A DNA stretch of 64,000 bases, from contig CP074573.1 in the NCBI GenBank assembly GCA_018394295.1, forward strand, positions 992,001 to 1,056,000. The letters are read 5' to 3'. The stretch's first letter is position 1. Each line of letters starts with the position of its first letter. Shown one piece after another: positions 1-7,200 of this stretch. The position numbers were made by a program, and so were the translations under genes. The notes below the pieces were generated by a model. It saw only the letters and a list, made by a program, of their open reading frames with translations. It was not told where the DNA came from and did no database searches. This DNA comes from Mycoplasmatota bacterium. GTDB taxonomy: Bacteria > Bacillota_I > Bacilli_A > Haloplasmatales > Haloplasmataceae.

Positions 1-1
1 A

Positions 2-1834
2 GAAATTAAAAAACCGGTTGGTGAAAAAGTTCCATTCTCTAAAGATCCTCATTTTAAAGTAAAAATTGATTCACAAGACTGTTCATTGTATTATGCGAAA
101 AAAATAAAAAATATTCAGATAAAAAAATCACCTAAATGGTTACAATCTTCTTTAATCGCTTGTGGAGTTAGACCAATAAATAATGTGGTTGATGTGACAA
201 ATTATGTGATGTTAGAATTAGGACAACCATTACATGCTTTTGATTTTAAGAAACTAAATAGTAATGAAATATTGGTTAGAAATGCGAAAAATAATGAATC
301 AATTACAACCTTAGATGATATCAAGAGAGAATTAATGACAAGTGACTTAGTAATTACTGATGGAAAAAGACCAATAGCTCTTGGTGGAGTGATGGGTGGT
401 CAAAACACTGAAATTGATAATGATACAACTGATATTTTATTGGAAAGTGCTGTCTTCAAGCCTTTAACAATAAGAAAGACATACACTCGATTAGGATTAC
501 GTAGTGAAGCAAGTATAAGATATGAAAAACAAGTTGATCCTAATAGAACACTTTACGCATTAAATAGAGCATGTCAGTTAATTGTTGAAATCGCTAATGG
601 TAAAATTGATGATAAATTATCTGTAGCATCAAATTTAGTTGAAAATGAAAGATTAATTAAAATTACTTTAGATAAAATAAATCGTGTATTAGGAATTGAT
701 TTATCAAAAAATGATGTAGTAGATGTATTAAGACGTGTAAAATTTGATTTTGTTGTTTTAGATGGTTCATTTGTTGTAACAGTTCCAACTAGAAGACCAG
801 ATATAAGTATCCGAGAAGATTTAATTGAAGAAATTATTCGAATTCATGGATATCATCATCTGAATAAAACATTACCTAAAACTGACACATTTGGAGCTTT
901 AACAGATAATCAAACTATGAAAAGAATGATCAAACATACATTATTAGCGAGTGGCTTAAATGAGGTCATGACCTACTCTTTAACTAATGAAAAATATATC
1001 TCTTGTTTTAATTATTTAAGTAAGAATATTCAACCAATTAAATTAGCAATGCCAATGAGTGAAGAACGTTCTATGATGAGAACAGGGTTAATTCATAGTT
1101 TAGTAGAAGTTATTAGTTATAATCATGCAAGAAATATTGATGATATGTTAATATTTGAGTTAGGGAAGAAATATGATTATAATCAAGAAAAACCACAAGA
1201 AACTTATTTATTAAGTGGTGCTTGTACTGGTGTTGTATCAGAAACAAAATGGCAAAAACAAAAAGAAATCGTTGACTTTTTCTATGTGAAAGGAATTTTG
1301 GAAAAAGTATTCGACAAATTAAATATTTTAAATAATATTTCATTTATACAAGAAACTAATCCAGGAAAAGAATTCCATCCAATGCGATCAGCTAGTATTT
1401 TATTAAAAAATGATGTGATTGGAATTATTGGGCAAATTCATCCAAATACACAAAAGGATTACGATATTAATGAAACTTATGTATTTGAGATTAATTTAGA
1501 GCCAATATTTGAAACAAAAACAGAAGAGGTTAAGTTTTCTTCTATATCTAAATACCCTACAGTAACACGTGATATCGCAATTGTGGTTAATGAAGAGATA
1601 AATGTTCAAGTATTACTAGATGCAATTCGAAGTAAAGGTAAAAGTATTTTGAAATCAGTTGAAGTATTTGATGTTTATCAAGGTGAACATGTAGAGGAAG
1701 ATAAAAAATCTGTGGCTTTCTCGTTATTATTTGAGAATGTTGAAAAAACATTAACTGATGAAGAAGTAAATGCGGCTTATAATAGAATTGTTAAACATTT
1801 AGAAGGTAGTTTTGAGGCGATTTTGCGCAAATAA
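2..1834 (+). CDS. pheT: Phenylalanine-tRNA ligase beta subunit, 5'-truncated by window edge
   Basis: This is the beta subunit of the heterotetrameric phenylalanyl-tRNA synthetase, which charges tRNA-Phe in the cytosol. The frame is open from base 2, so the start lies outside the window; about 610 of the usual ~800 residues are present. Visible in order: the end of the tRNA-binding region, a B3/B4 editing-type domain with PLHAFD and GGVMGG, the B5 domain around RRPDISIREDLIEEIIRIHGY (split here for length), a catalytic-like core with FHPMRSA, and a C-terminal FDX-ACB anticodon-binding domain beginning near SKYPTVTRDIAIVV. The gene ends in TAA and is followed directly by a terminator. A methyltransferase gene of the kind found next to pheST in Bacillus lies downstream at 4189. 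Confidence 0.96.
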   Translation, partial: EIKKPVGEKVPFSKDPHFKVKIDSQDCSLYYAKKIKNIQIKKSPKWLQSSLIACGVRPINNVVDVTNYVMLELGQPLHAFDFKKLNSNEILVRNAKNNESITTLDDIKRELMTSDLVITDGKRPIALGGVMGGQNTEIDNDTTDILLESAVFKPLTIRKTYTRLGLRSEASIRYEKQVDPNRTLYALNRACQLIVEIANGKIDDKLSVASNLVENERLIKITLDKINRVLGIDLSKNDVVDVLRRVKFDFVVLDGSFVVTVPTRRPDISIREDLIEEIIRIHGYHHLNKTLPKTDTFGALTDNQTMKRMIKHTLLASGLNEVMTYSLTNEKYISCFNYLSKNIQPIKLAMPMSEERSMMRTGLIHSLVEVISYNHARNIDDMLIFELGKKYDYNQEKPQETYLLSGACTGVVSETKWQKQKEIVDFFYVKGILEKVFDKLNILNNISFIQETNPGKEFHPMRSASILLKNDVIGIIGQIHPNTQKDYDINETYVFEINLEPIFETKTEEVKFSSISKYPTVTRDIAIVVNEEINVQVLLDAIRSKGKSILKSVEVFDVYQGEHVEEDKKSVAFSLLFENVEKTLTDEEVNAAYNRIVKHLEGSFEAILRK

Positions 1835-1850
1835 ATTAATTTTTATGATA

Positions 1851-1878
1851 AAAGTTCACAAATTGTGAACTTTTTTTA
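1851..1878 (+). terminator. Rho-independent terminator of pheT
   Basis: A 9-bp perfect stem (AAAGTTCAC / GTGAACTTT) closes a five-base loop and runs into a T-tract. It lies 17 bases after the pheT stop. Confidence 0.85.
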
Positions 1879-1960
1879 CTTTAAATGCTTAATTTTTTAG
1901 ACAAAATGTAGACTATGTATATCATTTTTATACTTAAATATAATTTGTTAAATAATTATT

Positions 1961-2010
1961 ATTTGCGCAAATGAAAAGATTTATAGTTATAGCTATATAT
2001 TTGGTAAAAT
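1961..2010 (+). promoter_or_regulatory. Palindrome and extended -10 upstream of the PlcR-like regulator
   Basis: A perfect 12-bp palindrome, ATTTGCGCAAAT (1961-1972), lies 30 bases upstream of an extended -10 element TGGTAAAAT (2002-2010). The position suits an operator in the core promoter. A related sequence, TTTGCGCAAATA, occurs at the end of pheT (1822-1833). No canonical PlcR box (TATGnAn4TnCATA) was found. The operator role is inference. Confidence 0.4.
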
Positions 2011-2030
2011 GAAGTAGGGTGAAATTGTTC

Positions 2031-3326
2031 ATGAACATAAGAGTTTCTGAAAAGGCAGTGTTGTATCGAATCAATAAAATCAATAATCAGGAGAATAACA
2101 CAACAATTGGAGCATGTATTAGAAAGGAAAGAATGGCACAAGGATTAAAACAAGAATCTGTATGCAAAGATATTTGTTCTGTGTCTTACTATAGCCGTAT
2201 TGAAAGTAATAAAATCATTCCTTCTAATTGGTATATCAGTAAAATATTTAAAAAATTGAATAGACCTATACCAGAGAACTTAACGCATGAAGGGAATAAA
2301 CATAATAAAGAAATCATTAATAATTTTTTGACAGCAATAGAATATAAAAATAATAAGTTAATTGAAGAAGAATATGAAAAAATAAAAAAACTACCAGATA
2401 TATTTTTAGAATTATATGAATTCGTCTATTATATTAATCATAATAAAATTAATGAGTTAGAAACTATTATTCAAAAACTTCATGCACAACAAATTCATTT
2501 TGAAAATGAAGAGTTGTTATTGTACTTAGAGAACATAGGTATATATTATATTTTAATAAATGAAATTATAAAGGCAGAAAAATATTTAAGTTTATCTATG
2601 AAATTGCAAGATACTATGAATATCACAAAACCAAGTATCTTGTATAGATATGCTTGGGTCTTGGGTAAACTTAATAATGATTATCAATGTATTAACTATG
2701 CTGAAGAAGCAGATGGATTATTTCTTAGAAGTTATAATGTCTACCGTTCTATTCAATGTAAATTATTAATTGGGATTAAATTAAGCAAGTATTTTCCTGA
2801 AAGAGCAATTATGATTTATGAAGAATGTTTGAAGATTACGAGTAATTCAAATTTTGGTGTACTTAATAAAAATATAAAATTTAACTTAGCGTTAGTTTTC
2901 AAAAAAAATAAAGAATATGATAAGAGTGAGGATATTTTTTTAGAGTTAATTAGAAATCACAATAAAGATTCAGATTTTGTGTTTGAGTTATATGTTGAAT
3001 TAATTGATTTACATATTTTAAATAATAAAATTGAACAAGCACGAAAATATTATAAAGTTATAAATAACTCTCATATGGAAAAAGAAAATAGATCTATATA
3101 TTTAAAATATTTTCAATATAAATTATTTAATCATGACATAAATAAAACAGTTCAAATGTATAATATGACGTTCATTCCATATTTTACTAACATTAATAAT
3201 ATTGCAATGATTATTCGTTCTAGAAAAGAATTAGCTAATTTATATGAGGGTATTGGTGATTTAGAAAGATCAATAAATGAATATAAAAATCTTTATAATT
3301 TAATTAAAAAAGAAAAAATAATATAA
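2031..3326 (+). CDS. PlcR/RNPP-type quorum-sensing regulator (HTH + TPR)
   Basis: The N-terminal ~65 residues form an XRE-type helix-turn-helix (GACIRKERMAQGLKQESVCKD, then YYSRIESNKIIPSNW). About 350 residues of helical, TPR-like repeats follow. This is the layout of RNPP regulators (PlcR, Rgg, NprR), cytosolic transcription factors that bind re-imported signal peptides. The next gene, 15 bases downstream, encodes a short secreted peptide, as in plcR-papR. I prefer ATG 2031, with GTAGGGTG about 12 bases upstream; a GTG at 2019 in the same frame would overlap that site. The length (431 residues) is longer than PlcR (~285) and closer to NprR-like proteins. The targets cannot be told from the sequence. 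The RNPP assignment is by architecture and context. Confidence 0.72.
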   Translation: MNIRVSEKAVLYRINKINNQENNTTIGACIRKERMAQGLKQESVCKDICSVSYYSRIESNKIIPSNWYISKIFKKLNRPIPENLTHEGNKHNKEIINNFLTAIEYKNNKLIEEEYEKIKKLPDIFLELYEFVYYINHNKINELETIIQKLHAQQIHFENEELLLYLENIGIYYILINEIIKAEKYLSLSMKLQDTMNITKPSILYRYAWVLGKLNNDYQCINYAEEADGLFLRSYNVYRSIQCKLLIGIKLSKYFPERAIMIYEECLKITSNSNFGVLNKNIKFNLALVFKKNKEYDKSEDIFLELIRNHNKDSDFVFELYVELIDLHILNNKIEQARKYYKVINNSHMEKENRSIYLKYFQYKLFNHDINKTVQMYNMTFIPYFTNINNIAMIIRSRKELANLYEGIGDLERSINEYKNLYNLIKKEKII

Positions 3327-3341
3327 TTGAGGAGGAAAATA

Positions 3342-3473
3342 ATGAAAAAATTAATAATGATCTTACTGTTTTGTATGATGTTAGTTGCTATGAAGTCTTC
3401 TATAATTAATAATGTTTGTGCAGATTTAGTTGATGGTGAAATTTACCCAGACCCATTTATTTCATTAGGTTAA
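3342..3473 (+). CDS. Short secreted peptide, candidate pheromone precursor (PapR-like)
   Basis: A 43-residue ORF with an excellent ribosome-binding site (TTGAGGAGG, about 8 bases before ATG). It begins MKKLIMILLFCMMLVAMKSS, a typical signal peptide, and ends in a short polar/acidic tail, CADLVDGEIYPDPFISLG. It starts 15 bases after the PlcR-like regulator in the same direction. In the PlcR-PapR and NprR-NprX pairs, such a peptide is exported, cut, re-imported and bound by the TPR domain, the active part being the last 5-8 residues. By analogy the signal would derive from the C-terminal PDPFISLG region. The sequence is not recognisably similar to a known pheromone, so the role is inferred from size, signal peptide and neighbour. 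Confidence 0.6.
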   Translation: MKKLIMILLFCMMLVAMKSSIINNVCADLVDGEIYPDPFISLG

Positions 3474-3561
3474 TTTTTACTATATAAATAATTGATTTAA
3501 AACATAATATGACATAATTGTATCATTCAAAGTGATATCATTTTATTAAGAGGTGGTAGAA

Positions 3562-3771
3562 ATGATAAAGTTAAGAATAATATACAATTATGAAAAAAAA
3601 ATATGGGAACTCTTCCATCAAGATTTAGTAGAAAAAATTGCATGTAATCATAATATATATGATTTAATTGTTACTGGTGATGCTATTGCGAAGTTAATTA
3701 AACCTGCTCAAATTATTTTTGTACCTCAAAATTTGATGAAAGAAATTATTATTAATGAATATATGGAATAA
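3562..3771 (+). CDS. Small protein of unknown function
   Basis: A 69-residue ORF. ATG 3562 is chosen because GAGGTGG (3550-3556) is correctly spaced; a GTG at 3553 would sit inside that site. The protein is mixed, with no signal peptide or membrane segment, and has two lysine/isoleucine-rich stretches around GDAIAKLIKPAQIIFVPQNL. I do not recognise the family. It is the last gene before a strong terminator and lies 88 bases after the pheromone-like peptide, so it may belong to the same signalling locus. Confidence 0.5.
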   Translation: MIKLRIIYNYEKKIWELFHQDLVEKIACNHNIYDLIVTGDAIAKLIKPAQIIFVPQNLMKEIIINEYME

Positions 3772-3800
3772 ATGAGTGATTTTATTATCACTCATTTTTC
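3771..3800 (+). terminator. Rho-independent terminator
   Basis: Stem AATGAGTGAT / ATCACTCATT with a short AT loop, followed by TTTT. It closes the regulator-peptide-small protein set. Confidence 0.85.
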
Positions 3801-3846
3801 CTTGTTTATTTTCTATACTCGATTTTTAGTTAATTTAGAATGATTG

Positions 3847-3855
3847 TGTTATAAT
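3847..3855 (+). promoter_or_regulatory. Extended -10 promoter element
   Basis: TGTTATAAT, a perfect extended -10, lies about 60 bases before the GTG of the small acetyltransferase-like gene. No good -35 is visible, as expected for extended -10 promoters. Confidence 0.5.
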
Positions 3856-3917
3856 AAGTGTAGTTAATGGGTTTTTATGTAAATAATATAAAACCTATTT
3901 AGAAATGAGATGATAAT

Positions 3918-4175
3918 GTGTTTGAAATTACTGAAAATGATATTAATTTAATCGTTGATGATTCGAAAGTTGGTTATATTTTATATGAAGAAAAAGAAGA
4001 TTGTTTAGTTGGCACTTATATTTATGTTATTCCTGAGGAAAGAGAAAAGGGTTATTCTAGCTTATTGATTGAACGGTTTGTTGAATTATCTAAAGAAAGA
4101 AATAAGCTTATTGTTCCAACATGTCCAGTAATTAAAGGCTATATAGAGGCAAAATATTCAGAAATATTAAAATAA
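3918..4175 (+). CDS. Small GNAT-fold (YjdJ/NATD1-like) acetyltransferase
   Basis: An 85-residue protein with the compact GNAT core of the Yjdj type: VGYILYEEKEDCLVGTYIYV strands, then PEEREKGYSSLLIERFVEL, an acetyl-CoA loop plus helix, then a strand LIVPTCPVIKGYI with the conserved P-x-C-x-(x)-IKGYI pattern of this family. The start is GTG, with GAGATGA upstream. It lies 13 bases before the methyltransferase gene and is probably co-transcribed with it. The family acetylates small amines or has unknown substrates; the substrate cannot be read from sequence. Confidence 0.72.
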   Translation: MFEITENDINLIVDDSKVGYILYEEKEDCLVGTYIYVIPEEREKGYSSLLIERFVELSKERNKLIVPTCPVIKGYIEAKYSEILK

Positions 4176-4188
4176 AAGGTGATAGAAT

Positions 4189-4923
4189 ATGTTACTTACT
4201 TCTAGTAAGAATGAAAGAGTAAAATATTATACGAAGTTAATGAATAGTAAAAAAGAGAGAGATAAAGAGAGATTATTTATTGTTGAAGGTGAACATTTAG
4301 TAAAAGAAGCAGATATGGCGAATGTTGTGAAAGAGGTTATCATATCTGATAAAAAATATGATCAATATAACCGTTATCCTCATTATTATGTAACTGATGA
4401 AATAATGAATAAAATTTGTGATACAAAAACACCTCAAGGGATTATCGCTGTTTGTAAACAACAAGAAAATCAAACTTTTAATTCTTTAAACAGACTTTTA
4501 TTGTTAGATAATATACAAGACCCAGGTAATTTAGGGACAATTATACGTACTTGTGATGCGTTTAATTTTGACGGGATTGTTATGAATCAACGAACAGTTG
4601 ATGTTTATAATCCTAAAGTAGTCAGAGCGACTCAAGGGGCTATTTTTCGTGTTCCTATGATAAAAAGAGATTTAGTTAGTTATCTTTCGTACTTGAAAGA
4701 GAATGATGTTATAGTCTATGGAACCTCTCTTGAAGGTGAGGATTTAAGTCAAATTAAAAGAAGTCAAAATATGGCATTTATTATGGGTAATGAAGGAAAT
4801 GGGGTTTCAGAAACTTTACTTCAACTGGCTCATAAAAACATATATATCGAGATGAATGGTAAAAGTGAATCTTTAAACGTAGGAATCGCTGCTGCTATTG
4901 TAATGTATAATTTCAGAAAATAA
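4189..4923 (+). CDS. SpoU/TrmH-family 2'-O-methyltransferase (YsgA-like)
   Basis: A 244-residue SPOUT methyltransferase acting on rRNA or tRNA with S-adenosylmethionine. The N-terminal ~100 residues are a substrate-binding domain (KNERVKYYTKLMNSKKERDK, RLFIVEGEHLVKEA). All three SpoU motifs are visible: DNIQDPGNLGTIIRTCDAF with the catalytic-type Asn and Arg, FIMGNEGNGVS, and YIEMNGKSESLNVGIAAAI, which form the trefoil knot. The position between pheT and rimP matches ysgA near pheST in Bacillus. The nucleotide modified cannot be deduced. Confidence 0.88.
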   Translation: MLLTSSKNERVKYYTKLMNSKKERDKERLFIVEGEHLVKEADMANVVKEVIISDKKYDQYNRYPHYYVTDEIMNKICDTKTPQGIIAVCKQQENQTFNSLNRLLLLDNIQDPGNLGTIIRTCDAFNFDGIVMNQRTVDVYNPKVVRATQGAIFRVPMIKRDLVSYLSYLKENDVIVYGTSLEGEDLSQIKRSQNMAFIMGNEGNGVSETLLQLAHKNIYIEMNGKSESLNVGIAAAIVMYNFRK

Positions 4924-4983
4924 TTACTTTTATATTGAATAATTTTCTCATATATGGTAAAATTATAAATGCAAAAAGACCGA

Positions 4984-5012
4984 AAAAGAGTGGGCAGTCC
5001 CACTCTTTTATC
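4984..5012 (+). promoter_or_regulatory. rimP leader hairpin (attenuator-like)
   Basis: An 11-bp perfect stem, AAAAGAGTGGG / CCCACTCTTTT, with tetraloop CAGT, followed by ATCTTTAG, lies about 25 bases before the rimP start. A hairpin of this kind upstream of rimP-nusA is a recurrent leader element in Gram-positive bacteria (rimP leader). It could act as an intrinsic attenuator sensitive to NusA, the operon's own product. That regulatory role is inference here. Confidence 0.6.
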
Positions 5013-5036
5013 TTTAGAATTCGAGGTGTTAAAAAA

Positions 5037-5504
5037 GTGTCAATTGTGTTAGATGCATGTGCTGAAATAGGGAAACCAATTATTGAAGAAATGGGATACT
5101 CTTTTGTTGACGTTGAATATGTGAAAGAGGGAAGAAATTATGTTTTACGATACCTTGTTGATTCTGTTAATGGGATTGATATTGATGAATGTGCCATTAT
5201 AAGTGAGAGAATCAGTCAGGTGTTGGATGTAGAAGATCCAATAAAACAAGAATATATGTTAGAAATTTCATCTCCAGGTGCTGAAAGGCCTTTGAAAACA
5301 AAAGAAGACGTTAAAAACGCTATTAATAAATATGTTAATGTAAAATTATACGCGCCTATTCTTAATTCAAAAGAATACAATGGAGATTTAATCGCATTTG
5401 ATAATGATGTTTTGACACTTAGATATAAAGATAAAACAGTTGTCAAAACTATTGAAATTCAATATGAAAAAATTTCTAAGATACGTCTTGCGATAAAATT
5501 TTAA
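5037..5504 (+). CDS. rimP: Ribosome maturation factor RimP
   Basis: RimP helps assemble the 30S subunit. The start is GTG 5037, with GAGGTG eight bases upstream; a longer open frame reaches back to 4935 but would cross the leader hairpin. The 155-residue protein has the expected alpha/beta N-terminal domain (GYSFVDVEYVKEGRNYVLRY and DECAIISERISQVLD), the conserved YMLEISSPGAERPLKT stretch, and a C-terminal Sm-like barrel (VNVKLYAPI...ISKIRLAIKF). It is the first gene of the rimP-nusA-ylxR-ylxQ-infB-rbfA operon, with nusA starting 16 bases downstream. Confidence 0.93.
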   Translation: MSIVLDACAEIGKPIIEEMGYSFVDVEYVKEGRNYVLRYLVDSVNGIDIDECAIISERISQVLDVEDPIKQEYMLEISSPGAERPLKTKEDVKNAINKYVNVKLYAPILNSKEYNGDLIAFDNDVLTLRYKDKTVVKTIEIQYEKISKIRLAIKF

Positions 5505-5520
5505 GGAGGGCTAAAAAAAA

Positions 5521-6582
5521 GTGATTAGCAAAAAATTTTTTGAAGCACTAGAAGAAATTGAGAGAGAAAAAGATATTCCTAAAGAAACAATTCTAGAAGC
5601 TTTCGAACAAGGGATTATCTCAGCTTATCGTAAAAGTTATGGAAAAGATACAGCTGAGGTACGTATTGATATAAAAGAAAAAACAAATAAAATAGTTGTA
5701 TATGCAGTTAAAACAGTAGTAGAAGAAGTAACAAATTCATCAAACGAAATATCTTTAGAAGACGCTATAGCTACAAATAAAAATAAAAAAATAGGCGATA
5801 TTGTTGAAATTGAAGTAACCCCTAAAAATTTTGGTAGAATTGCGATTCAATCTGCAAAACAACGTGTTCAGCAAGCTGTTATTGAAGCAGAAAGAGAAAT
5901 TGTCTATAATCGATTTAAGGATAGAGAACTAGATTTAATTACTGGTTTAATGAATCGACGAGATGATAAAAATATTTATATTAATTTAGATCGTGTTGAT
6001 GGGATTCTACCCATAAAAGAATTATTACCTAATGAAGAGTTTGTACCTAATGCAAGAATTAAAGTCATCATTAGTAAAATTGAGAAAACAACTAAGGGAC
6101 CAATTATCTTTTTATCTCGAACAAGTCCACTTTTAATTAAACGTTTGTTTGAATTAGAAGTACCAGAAATATTTGACGGTATCGTTGAAATAAAAGCAGT
6201 CGCTAGAGATGCTGGTGATCGTTCTAAAGTTCTTGTGCATTCAAAAGATGAAAATGTGGATCCAATAGGTGCTTGTATTGGTTCCGCTCAATCAAGAATC
6301 AATAGTGTTATAAATGAAGTAAAAGGAGAAAAAATCGATTTAGCACTTTATAGTAGCGACCCAAAGGTACTAATCACAAATGCTTTATCTCCTGCAAAAG
6401 TCATTTCAGTAATTATTATTGATGAAAAAAATAAACAATCACAAGTTATTGTACCAGATGATCAATTATCACTAGCAATTGGTAAAAGAGGGCAAAATGC
6501 AAGACTTGCTCATCAATTAACAGGATGGAAAATTGATATAAAATCTGAAAGAGATGCAAAACGTTTAAATATTGAATATTAA
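5521..6582 (+). CDS. nusA: Transcription elongation/termination factor NusA
   Basis: NusA binds RNA polymerase and nascent RNA, promoting pausing and intrinsic termination. The 353-residue protein starts at GTG after AAGGAGGG. Domains in order: N-terminal polymerase-binding domain (EALEEIEREKDIPKETILEAF), S1 domain (about 130-200, with NLDRVDGILP), KH1 (DVKLVL-type region around KVLVHSKDENVDPIGACIG) and KH2 (VIVPDDQLSLAIGKRGQNARLA). It stops after KH2 and lacks the acidic C-terminal repeats of proteobacterial NusA, as is normal for Bacillota. Confidence 0.95.
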   Translation: MISKKFFEALEEIEREKDIPKETILEAFEQGIISAYRKSYGKDTAEVRIDIKEKTNKIVVYAVKTVVEEVTNSSNEISLEDAIATNKNKKIGDIVEIEVTPKNFGRIAIQSAKQRVQQAVIEAEREIVYNRFKDRELDLITGLMNRRDDKNIYINLDRVDGILPIKELLPNEEFVPNARIKVIISKIEKTTKGPIIFLSRTSPLLIKRLFELEVPEIFDGIVEIKAVARDAGDRSKVLVHSKDENVDPIGACIGSAQSRINSVINEVKGEKIDLALYSSDPKVLITNALSPAKVISVIIIDEKNKQSQVIVPDDQLSLAIGKRGQNARLAHQLTGWKIDIKSERDAKRLNIEY

Positions 6583-6617
6583 TTCACACTTGATTATCAA
6601 TATTAGAGGTGATCTAG

Positions 6618-6887
6618 ATGAAACAAAGAAAAATACCGATGCGTAAATGTGTTGTTACGAAAGAACAATTTCCTAAGAAAGAATTAATAAGAATTGTTAA
6701 AAACAAGGAAAATGAGATTTTTGTTGATTCAACCGGAAAGATAAATGGACGCGGAGCTTATATTCAACTCAATAAAAAAGTAATTGATAAGGCGAAAAAA
6801 TCAAAAATATTAAATAAACATCTAGATATTGATGTTCCTGAGCATATTTATGAAGAATTATACTCATTATTAAATAAAGGTGATTAA
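6618..6887 (+). CDS. ylxR: YlxR/RnpM-type RNA-binding protein
   Basis: An 89-residue basic protein with the YlxR signature: PMRKCVVTKEQFPKKELIRIV, then GRGAYIQLNKKVIDKAKK. RnpM of Bacillus is reported to bind and modulate RNase P RNA; YlxR proteins always sit between nusA and infB. The gene is preceded by GAGGTGAT and ends two bases before ylxQ, so translation is probably coupled. Confidence 0.9.
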   Translation: MKQRKIPMRKCVVTKEQFPKKELIRIVKNKENEIFVDSTGKINGRGAYIQLNKKVIDKAKKSKILNKHLDIDVPEHIYEELYSLLNKGD

Positions 6888-6889
6888 TT

Positions 6890-7189
6890 ATGGATGATTG
6901 GTATAATTATGTAGGTTTAGCCCATAGAGCGGGTAAAGTTATTACTGGAGAAGATAATATTATAAATCATATTAGAAAAAACCAGGTATATTTAGTCGTG
7001 ATTGCGAAGGATGCTTCAGCAAACACGAAAAAGAAATATAAAGATAAATGTGCTTATTATGATGTCTCATCTGTTGAATATGGAACGGTTAATGATCTTT
7101 CCCATGCGATAGGAAAAAGTAATCGAGTTGCTATTGGAATATGTGATAAAGGTTTTAGTAAGGGGTTGCTAACAAAAATAACAAAATAG
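6890..7189 (+). CDS. ylxQ: L7Ae-family RNA-binding protein YlxQ
   Basis: A 99-residue member of the L7Ae/L30e/S12e fold, which binds kink-turn RNA. The family pattern is visible: [36 protein letters not shown], then [20 protein letters not shown]. It starts two bases after ylxR and ends two bases before the infB ribosome-binding site. The conserved position between ylxR and infB supports the call. Its precise ribosomal or RNA target is not established. Confidence 0.9.
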   Translation: MDDWYNYVGLAHRAGKVITGEDNIINHIRKNQVYLVVIAKDASANTKKKYKDKCAYYDVSSVEYGTVNDLSHAIGKSNRVAIGICDKGFSKGLLTKITK

Positions 7190-7200
7190 AGGTGATTTTA

